Positions 58,271 to 64,000 of a DNA stretch of 64,000 nucleotides are shown here, one piece after another. A model generated the notes under the pieces. The model was given only the letters and a program-made list of their open reading frames with translations, was not told where the DNA came from and ran no database searches. Where the stretch lies: assembly GCF_016027715.1 (NCBI RefSeq), contig NZ_CP065691.1:1893954-1957953 (forward strand). The letters run 5' to 3'. Each line of letters begins with the position of its first letter. The stretch's first letter is position 1. The position numbers and the translations under genes were made by a program. Origin of the DNA: Lactococcus garvieae (GTDB taxonomy: Bacteria; Bacillota; Bacilli; Lactobacillales; Streptococcaceae).

Positions 58271-59632
58271 ATAGCTAAGAAAAAATCAACATTTCTCTGT
58301 CAAGAGTGTGGCTACAAATCTGTCAAAAAACTGGGACGGTGTCCCAACTGTGGTGCTTGGGGTTCCTTTGTCGAAGAAGTTGCGGTGCAGGAAGTTAAAA
58401 ATCAGAGAGTAAGTCTTACGGGTGAGCATTCAAAACCGATGAAGCTTGATCAAGTTGAGCTTTTTGATACGCCTCGCGTGGAGACTGATTTGGGTGAATT
58501 TAATAGAGTATTGGGCGGAGGTGTTGTGCCCGGGAGCTTGGTACTCATCGGAGGAGATCCCGGAATCGGTAAATCCACGCTTTTACTCCAAGTCTCAACG
58601 CAACTGGCTTCTCGAGGACGGGTCCTCTATGTAAGTGGTGAAGAGTCCGCTCAACAAATTAAGCTTCGCGCAGAACGTTTGGGCGATATTGACACGGATT
58701 TCTATCTTTATGCGGAAACAAATATGCAAAGTATTCGCAATGAGGTTGAACGCTTGCAACCCGATTTTTTGATTGTTGACTCGATTCAAACAATCATGAC
58801 ACCTGAAATTCAAAGCACACAAGGTTCAGTGAGCCAAGTCCGTGAAGTCACGGGAGAACTCATGCAGCTGGCTAAAACAAATGATATTGCAACCTTTATT
58901 GTTGGACATGTGACAAAAGAAGGGCAGCTTGCAGGGCCTCGAATGTTAGAGCATATGGTAGATACTGTGTTGTATTTTGAGGGAGAACGACAAAATACTT
59001 TTCGGATTTTACGCGCTGTTAAAAATCGTTTTGGTTCGACGAATGAAATAGGGATTTTTGAAATGCAGGGCACAGGTTTAGTCGAAGTAACCAATCCCAG
59101 TGAGGTCTTTTTAGAAGAACGGTTGGAAGGTTCCACAGGTTCAGCCATCGTTTGTGCACTAGAAGGAACACGTCCGATTTTAGTTGAGATACAGGCCTTG
59201 ACAACACCTACCATGTTTGGAAATGCTAAAAGAACGACTTCTGGTTTGGACTTCAATCGCGTAAGTTTGATTATGGCGGTACTTGAAAAACGTGCAGGCT
59301 TTCTTTTACAGCAACAAGATGCCTATTTAAAATCAGCAGGGGGTGTTAAACTGGATGAGCCTGCTATTGACTTAGCTGTAGCAATTGCGATTGCTTCAAG
59401 CTACAAAGAAGAGCCCACAGATGCGCGTGAGTGTTTTATTGGTGAAATTGGCCTTACTGGGGAGATACGTCGTGTAACGCGTATGGAACAGCGTTTAAAT
59501 GAAGCCAGTAAGTTAGGATTTAAAAAAGTTTATGCGCCTAAAAATAGTTTGGCGGGTGTCGATATCCCAGATAATTTAAAAGTTATTGGTGTAACGACTC
59601 TGTCAGAATGTTTGAAAAAAGTATTTGGATAA
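58271..59632 (+). CDS. radA: DNA repair protein RadA with apparent AUA start codon
   Basis: This protein of about 453 residues has an N-terminal zinc finger (CQECGYKS...CPNCGAW), a RecA-like core with Walker [11 protein letters not shown] near 94-103, the RadA motif [11 protein letters not shown] near 250, and a Lon-like C-terminal domain. It acts as a helicase or branch-migration factor in recombination and transformation. Homology starts at [17 protein letters not shown], whose first codon is ATA at 58271, with GAGGA seven bases upstream. No ATG, GTG or TTG lies in frame between the upstream stop and this point. A start at ATG 58439 or GTG 58385 would remove the zinc finger. Confidence 0.88.
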   Translation: MAKKKSTFLCQECGYKSVKKLGRCPNCGAWGSFVEEVAVQEVKNQRVSLTGEHSKPMKLDQVELFDTPRVETDLGEFNRVLGGGVVPGSLVLIGGDPGIGKSTLLLQVSTQLASRGRVLYVSGEESAQQIKLRAERLGDIDTDFYLYAETNMQSIRNEVERLQPDFLIVDSIQTIMTPEIQSTQGSVSQVREVTGELMQLAKTNDIATFIVGHVTKEGQLAGPRMLEHMVDTVLYFEGERQNTFRILRAVKNRFGSTNEIGIFEMQGTGLVEVTNPSEVFLEERLEGSTGSAIVCALEGTRPILVEIQALTTPTMFGNAKRTTSGLDFNRVSLIMAVLEKRAGFLLQQQDAYLKSAGGVKLDEPAIDLAVAIAIASSYKEEPTDARECFIGEIGLTGEIRRVTRMEQRLNEASKLGFKKVYAPKNSLAGVDIPDNLKVIGVTTLSECLKKVFG

Positions 59633-59661
59633 AAAAGAGCTTTGTGGGATAAGAAGTCATA

Positions 59662-59695
59662 ATCGCAATAAGACAAACCAGTATCTTATTGTGAT
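59662..59695 (+). terminator. Strong hairpin between radA and the PIN-domain gene
   Basis: ATCGCAATAAGA pairs with TCTTATTGTGAT (12 bp, one G-U pair). Outside it, AAAGAGCTTTGTG and CACAGAGCTTTTTT can pair over 90 bases and end in a T-run, so the whole may be a branched terminator. TATAAT at about 59701-59706 may be a -10 for the next gene. Confidence 0.5.
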
Positions 59696-59763
59696 GTGTG
59701 ATATAATTAACACAGAGCTTTTTTATTTATAAAAAATAAGGTTACGTATAGAAAGGAAGTCTT

Positions 59764-60837
59764 ATGCGTCGTTGGATAATTCATGTTCTCATGGGTATTG
59801 TTGGTGCCTCTTTGGGTATCACAACTCTCCCATGGGTTTGGCATCTCTTTGGACAAGAGAAAAATGCTTTTAATCAGGAAATTGTAAATGGTTTAATTGG
59901 AGCAATTATTTTTGTTATTCTTTCATTTTTTATGTCCAATTTACTGATGAGAGGCTTGAGAAAACTTGACCAAAAAATCACTAGAGTTAATATTTCAAAA
60001 ATGGTCTTCAATTTTATTGGTGCCATTTTAGGCTTAACTGTTGGTGTCTTACTGACAATTCCCTTATCATTATTAGGGGTGCCTGTACTCAGCAATATTA
60101 TTTCGTTTGTGGTAATTATTGGTCTCCTCTATTTGGGTTACACCGTCTTTGACAAGCGAGGCGATGAGATCTTTAAGACAGTTTTTCGCAAGCGCAAAGA
60201 AGTTGCAGTCGACAAAGCCGCTGCTAAAGAAGAAAAAGTGCCACAGCACGCGATGCTTTTGGATACCAGCTCAGTCATTGATGGGCGTATATTGGATGTG
60301 CTTAAGACAGGATTTATTAGTGATAAAGTTATTGTCCCTAATTTTGTTTTATTAGAATTGCAGCTGATTTCGGATAGTGCTGACCCCCTTAAGCGTGCTA
60401 AAGGGCGTCGAGGTCTCGATTTAGTGAATTCCTTGAAAGAATTTGAGAATGTCGAGATTTCAATGAAGGATTATAAAGATATCCGCGAAGTTGATACTAA
60501 ACTGTTGCGCTATGCGAGTGAAATTGGTGCCAAATTAGTCACTAATGATTTCAACCTCAATAAAGTGGCAGAAATTCAAGGTGTCATTGTCTTGAATATT
60601 AATGACTTGGCAAATGCAGTGAAAACACAGCTCGTCGTTGGCGAACAAATCGAAGTAACTATTATACGTGAAGGATCTGAGCGCCAACAAGGTGTAGCTT
60701 ATCTTCCAGATGGCACGATGATTGTTATTGAAGACACAGCTAAGATGATTGACAAAAAAGTCTTAGTGGAGGTTGCCAAAGTTCTACAAACCAGTGCAGG
60801 CCGTATGATTTTTGCTGAGCTCGTTAATTCAAAATAA
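59764..60837 (+). CDS. PIN/TRAM-domain membrane protein (YacL family)
   Basis: This 357-residue protein has four membrane spans in the first 130 residues. A PIN nuclease domain follows with acidic residues in LLDTSSVIDGR near 162-172, LELQLISDS and VTNDFNLNKVA near 260, then a C-terminal TRAM domain (VGEQIEVTIIREGSERQQGVAYLPDGTMIVIE near 293-325) for RNA binding. YacL-type proteins may cut or sense RNA at the membrane, but the target is not known. GAAAGGAAG precedes the start. Together with radA and gltX this is a common Firmicute neighbourhood. Confidence 0.85.
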   Translation: MRRWIIHVLMGIVGASLGITTLPWVWHLFGQEKNAFNQEIVNGLIGAIIFVILSFFMSNLLMRGLRKLDQKITRVNISKMVFNFIGAILGLTVGVLLTIPLSLLGVPVLSNIISFVVIIGLLYLGYTVFDKRGDEIFKTVFRKRKEVAVDKAAAKEEKVPQHAMLLDTSSVIDGRILDVLKTGFISDKVIVPNFVLLELQLISDSADPLKRAKGRRGLDLVNSLKEFENVEISMKDYKDIREVDTKLLRYASEIGAKLVTNDFNLNKVAEIQGVIVLNINDLANAVKTQLVVGEQIEVTIIREGSERQQGVAYLPDGTMIVIEDTAKMIDKKVLVEVAKVLQTSAGRMIFAELVNSK

Positions 60838-60877
60838 GTAACAAAATAATTCATTAAGAGAGGGACCTAGAAAAACA

Positions 60878-61507
60878 ATGTATCTCAAGCGATTTGTGCA
60901 ACTTTTTCTGATTTATGTATTAGCAGCTTTAGTTTTAATAGGAATTTTTGCTACTGATTTTTTACAGAATAAAACCTTGACTTTTCTTGTCGCCCTTTTA
61001 ATTTCTTATGCTGTATTGACTCTGCCCTTGGTCTTACTAACTGTACTGAAGAGTAACAAAAAAGCCAATATTGTTGGCGGGAAACATCAAGCTGGAGAAG
61101 TGAGTCGTATACTCAAACGACTTCCTGGTTATCTCGCTTTGACTTGTCAGTCAACAGATGGAAAATCCTCTACTACTATCATGAGTTTTGTTCAATCTGC
61201 TAATGAAGAGAATATCTGGTATATGGTAGCTGATAAAAAAGCTAGTAAAGTGCGGAGTATACAAGAAAACCCACAAGTTTCATTGACGACATGGTTTGAT
61301 AACTTGGAAAAAGGGGAGCGCCTATCTACTAACCATGTTACTGCAGAAGTTTTACAAGGAGAACTTGCAAAAAAACTTGTTAAACAAGAAAGTAGTATAC
61401 TTGACCTCCATGAAAATGCAACAAATATGGCAATAATCAAGCTTACCATACATTCATTAGTACATGAAAATTTTAAAGATGAAGCCCGAATCATAGATTT
61501 TAATTGA
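60878..61507 (+). CDS. Membrane protein with FMN-binding split-barrel (PNPOx-like) domain
   Basis: This 209-residue protein has two membrane spans near 6-25 and 34-57. The soluble part then begins LPGYLALTCQSTDGKSSTTIMSF, a pyridoxamine-phosphate-oxidase-like split barrel (WYMVADKKASKVRSIQENPQVSLTTWFD near 109-136). The family binds FMN, F420 or haem-like ligands. No substrate is evident. GAGAGGGAC precedes the ATG at a slightly long distance. It is an uncommon fusion, so the function is uncertain. Confidence 0.65.
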   Translation: MYLKRFVQLFLIYVLAALVLIGIFATDFLQNKTLTFLVALLISYAVLTLPLVLLTVLKSNKKANIVGGKHQAGEVSRILKRLPGYLALTCQSTDGKSSTTIMSFVQSANEENIWYMVADKKASKVRSIQENPQVSLTTWFDNLEKGERLSTNHVTAEVLQGELAKKLVKQESSILDLHENATNMAIIKLTIHSLVHENFKDEARIIDFN

Positions 61508-61563
61508 AGTCTAAGGCTTCTTTTTTTGTTACTTTTGTAGATAAAATACGTATAAGTTTATAG

Positions 61564-61611
61564 TTGCAATAAAACTTTAGAAATGTTATTCTAATTGTAA
61601 AAGCGGTTACA
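61564..61611 (+). promoter_or_regulatory. ald promoter with CcpA cre site
   Basis: TTGCAA (61564-61569) and TATTCT (61587-61592) are 17 bases apart. TAAAAGCGGTTACA (61598-61611) matches the cre consensus TGWAANCGNTNWCA with one mismatch, directly over the expected transcript start, so CcpA would repress ald on good sugars. Confidence 0.65.
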
Positions 61612-61691
61612 TTTTCGCTTTTGAGGCATAAATGGGTTAAATAAAAAGGGGAATAAACCCCAGAACATATATCTATATGGAGGATAAAATT

Positions 61692-62813
61692 ATGAAAATA
61701 GGTGTTCCAACTGAAATCAAAAAGCATGAATATCGTGTAGGACTTGCACCAGAATTTGCAGCCGCTTATGTTGCTGCAGGACATGATGTTTATATCCAAA
61801 AAGGAGCAGGTGAAGGTTCTTCTTACCCTGATGAACTCTATACGGCTGTGGGTTGTAATATCTTGCCAACCGCCGAGGATATTTATGCGACAGCAGAGAT
61901 GATTATTAAGGTTAAAGAACCACTTGAACCAGAATACTCATTGATGCGTGAGGGACAGATTTTTTACACCTATTTCCATTTAGCGGCAGATAAAGCTTTG
62001 ACCGAAGCAGTGCTGGAAAAGAAGATTGTAGCCATTGCTTATGAAACCATTCGTGATCGCAATGGTGCCCTTCCAGCTCTAAAACCAATGTCAGAGATTG
62101 CTGGTCGTTTATCTGTACAAGAGGGAGCGAAATATTTGGAGCGTCCTTTTGGTGGCCGTGGTGTTTTACTTGGTGGTGTAACAGGGGTGCTTCCTGCCAA
62201 CGTTCTCGTTTTGGGTGGTGCAGGAGTAGTTGGACGTAACGCTGTCGCTATGGCAGTAGGGATGCATGCCAATGTTACGGCAGTAGATGTGAACTTGGAT
62301 GCTTTGACAGAGCTGGATAAGCTTTATGAAGGACGTGTAAATACAGTTTACAGTACAGATCATACAGTAAAAGAACTTATCTCAAAAGCGGATCTTGTGA
62401 TTGGTGCTGCTCTTATCCCCGGTGCTGCAACGCCCCAACTTATTCGCCGTGAACACTTGCCTTTGATGAAGAAGGGAGCGGTTATCGTTGACGTGGCTAT
62501 TGACCAAGGTGGAACTTGCCAAAGCTCACACGTCACGTATCATGACAATCCTGTTTTTGAAGAAGAAGGTGTGATTCACTATTGTGTCGGAAATATGCCA
62601 GGTGCAGTACCTGTAACTTCTACAGCAGCCTTAAATAATGCAACATTGGCAAATGGCTTAGCTATAGCGAACAAAGGGTATAAAGAAGCTCTGAAAGCTA
62701 ATCCAGGACTAAAAGAAGGCCTTAATGCAGATCAGGGTAAACTGACATGCAAACCTGTCGCTGATTTATACAACATGGTTTACACTGAAGTTGACACAGT
62801 GATTAACAAATAA
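61692..62813 (+). CDS. ald: Alanine dehydrogenase
   Basis: This 373-residue enzyme converts L-alanine and NAD to pyruvate, ammonia and NADH, or the reverse. It begins MKIGVPTEIKKHEYRVGLAPE, has KVKEPLEPEY near 74, the NAD-binding VLVLGGAGVVGRNAVAMAVGM near 170-190, and the His/Asp region KGAVIVDVAIDQGG near 262. ATG 61692 follows GGAGGATAAAATT; the ATG at 61677 lies before that site. A probable cre site indicates carbon catabolite control. A bidirectional terminator follows. Confidence 0.95.
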   Translation: MKIGVPTEIKKHEYRVGLAPEFAAAYVAAGHDVYIQKGAGEGSSYPDELYTAVGCNILPTAEDIYATAEMIIKVKEPLEPEYSLMREGQIFYTYFHLAADKALTEAVLEKKIVAIAYETIRDRNGALPALKPMSEIAGRLSVQEGAKYLERPFGGRGVLLGGVTGVLPANVLVLGGAGVVGRNAVAMAVGMHANVTAVDVNLDALTELDKLYEGRVNTVYSTDHTVKELISKADLVIGAALIPGAATPQLIRREHLPLMKKGAVIVDVAIDQGGTCQSSHVTYHDNPVFEEEGVIHYCVGNMPGAVPVTSTAALNNATLANGLAIANKGYKEALKANPGLKEGLNADQGKLTCKPVADLYNMVYTEVDTVINK

Positions 62814-62842
62814 AAAAAGCGCTGCTACAGCAGCGTTTTTTA
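62814..62842. terminator. Bidirectional terminator between ald and GNAT gene
   Basis: CGCTGC pairs with GCAGCG, with A- and T-tracts on both sides. Confidence 0.85.
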
Positions 62843-63334
62843 TAATGGAAGAACCATGTTGTACCATGTTTCTCCTGCAAGTTGTGAGTCAGAAATTCCT
62901 TTAGAAACAAAACCATAGCGTTCATAATAAGGAATAAGGCTTTCTACACAAGTAAGGCTGATACCTTGACGGCTTTCCTCAGCTGTAGCTTCCTTCATTA
63001 AATCCAGAAGTGAAGTAGCAATACCAAGTCCTTGGTATTCACTATCTACAGCTAGGCTGACGATAATTTGAAAGCGGTCTGTAGGAAGACTAGCTTCTGT
63101 TTTCTCAAACATATCGTCTGTCAGATAACATTTGTCAGAAGTCGGGCCTACAAGCATACCGACCACTCGACCTTCTTCATTACGAGCCACAAAAAAGCGC
63201 TCAGGAATGACTTGGATACGTTCTAACATTGAAGCGCGTGAGAGAACTTCGTCCGCAGGGAAAGAAGTTTCCTCGATGTGCATCACATCATCAATGTCTG
63301 TGATTTTTACTTTGTCATATGTAATTTTAGTCAT
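62840..63334 (-). CDS. GNAT family N-acetyltransferase
   Basis: This 164-residue protein has the GNAT core. RFFVARNEEGRVVGMLVG near 46-63 is the beta4 part, and LAVDSEYQGLGIATSLLDLMKEA near 93-115 holds the acetyl-CoA pyrophosphate loop Q/RxxGxG/A (QGLGIA). YYERYGFVSKGISD near 139-152 is the usual end. It moves an acetyl group from acetyl-CoA to an unknown amine; it looks like the arylalkylamine-N-acetyltransferase-like branch. The start context is modest. Confidence 0.85.
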   Translation of the reverse strand: MTKITYDKVKITDIDDVMHIEETSFPADEVLSRASMLERIQVIPERFFVARNEEGRVVGMLVGPTSDKCYLTDDMFEKTEASLPTDRFQIIVSLAVDSEYQGLGIATSLLDLMKEATAEESRQGISLTCVESLIPYYERYGFVSKGISDSQLAGETWYNMVLPL

Positions 63335-63482
63335 ATCTTTATTTTAACATGCAGGTTGACATCGAGTCAAGGAAGCCTCTTATATTTCTTTAATTACAGT
63401 ATGATTTAATAATGACTCACTGTTAGAAACATTACTCATAATATGATAAAATAAGAAGGATCGAAACTAACAGGAGAAAACT

Positions 63483-64000
63483 ATGTCTAATAACATTCGA
63501 GTGCGTTATGCACCATCACCAACAGGCCTCTTACATATCGGTAATGCTCGTACAGCACTTTTTAACTATCTCTTTGCACGTCACTATGATGGAGATTTCA
63601 TCATTCGTATCGAAGATACGGACCGTGAGCGTCATGTTGAAGATGGAGAGCGTTCACAACTTGAAAACTTGCGTTGGTTGGGTATTGACTGGGATGAAAG
63701 CCCAGAAACACATGAAAACTACCGTCAGTCAGAACGTTTGAGCCTTTATCAAAAATATATTGATCAACTTTTAACTGAAGGGAAAGCATACTACTCGTAT
63801 AAAACACCGGAAGAGCTTGAAGCTGATCATGAGGCGCAAGAAGCAGCAGGAGTTGCACCGCATTACGTAAATGAATATGCGGGTATGTCAGAAGCAGAAA
63901 AAGAAGCTTATATCGAAGACCGTAAAGCACAAGGAATCACACCTGTTGTGCGTATTTCTGTGAATGAAACAGCCGTTTACAAATGGACAGATATGGTTAA
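63483..64000 (+). CDS. gltX: Glutamyl-tRNA synthetase, 3' end outside window
   Basis: The first 172 residues are present. [25 protein letters not shown] near 6-30 contains the class I HIGH motif as HIGN, and [12 protein letters not shown] near 43-54 follows as usual. The enzyme charges tRNA-Glu (and probably tRNA-Gln, to be amidated later, as in most Firmicutes). CAGGAG precedes the ATG. The KMSKS motif and anticodon-binding part lie past the window end. Confidence 0.96.
   Translation, partial: MSNNIRVRYAPSPTGLLHIGNARTALFNYLFARHYDGDFIIRIEDTDRERHVEDGERSQLENLRWLGIDWDESPETHENYRQSERLSLYQKYIDQLLTEGKAYYSYKTPEELEADHEAQEAAGVAPHYVNEYAGMSEAEKEAYIEDRKAQGITPVVRISVNETAVYKWTDMV

Overview
This 64 kb window is low-GC Gram-positive chromosome that fits Lactococcus (Streptococcaceae). 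The evidence is strong AGGAGG ribosome binding sites, many TTGACA-17-TATAAT promoters, a wall-polysaccharide cluster of the lactococcal wps type, a ZitR/ZitS/ZitQ/ZitP zinc system, and ribosomal proteins of lactococcal/streptococcal type. The window starts inside one gene (DUF2142 membrane protein) and ends inside another (gltX). The species is not resolved from sequence alone.

Layout. (1) 1-13.3 kb: the variable end of a cell-wall or capsular polysaccharide cluster. It holds two DUF2142 multi-span proteins, a lipid-linked-sugar transferase with its DUF2304 partner, GT2, GT4, GT11 and Stealth-type transferases, a pyruvyltransferase-like protein, a secreted membrane-anchored protein of unknown function, and a flippase. 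(2) 13.4-16.8 kb: a secreted GH25 muramidase with DUF5648-type repeats, then guaB and rpsU. (3) 16.9-20.4 kb: a complete comG competence pseudopilus operon, including a comGG that has no standard start codon. (4) 20.4-29.4 kb: zitS (leaderless, under a ZitR-type operator), an RNA pseudouridine synthase, pbp2A, oatA, rpmG-secE-nusG, a MATE exporter and mscL. (5) 29.5-49.7 kb: the S10-spc-alpha ribosomal protein cluster. Three transport loci interrupt it: a Na/Pi cotransporter between rpsN and rpsH, a BmpA-like lipoprotein between rpmD and rplO, and zitRQP between adk and infA. Several gaps in the cluster contain strong RNA hairpins. (6) 50.2-51.9 kb: a secreted C39-like peptidase with DUF5648-type repeats and a small lipoprotein. 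(7) 51.9-58.2 kb: a region bounded by imperfect direct repeats that include the 3' part of tRNA-Thr(GGU). It carries an exosortase XrtG / Firmicu-CTERM locus: XrtG, a processive GT2, a pyruvoyl-tetrahydropterin-synthase-like protein, a GT-C-like membrane protein and the sorted target protein. (8) 58.3-64 kb: radA (with an apparent AUA start codon), a PIN/TRAM protein, an FMN-split-barrel membrane protein, alanine dehydrogenase under a probable CcpA site, a GNAT acetyltransferase, and gltX.

How the genes work together. Most of the window serves translation or the cell surface. The polysaccharide cluster makes, modifies and exports a surface glycan. PBP2A, OatA, the GH25 enzyme and the C39-like protein build, modify or cut peptidoglycan. 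The XrtG locus probably glycosylates and sorts one membrane-anchored surface protein. The zinc genes are split: zitS lies 25 kb from zitRQP, but both promoters carry a TTAACYRGTT-type operator, so they are probably one regulon. The XrtG locus and its tRNA-bounded setting are the best candidates for an under-described system here.
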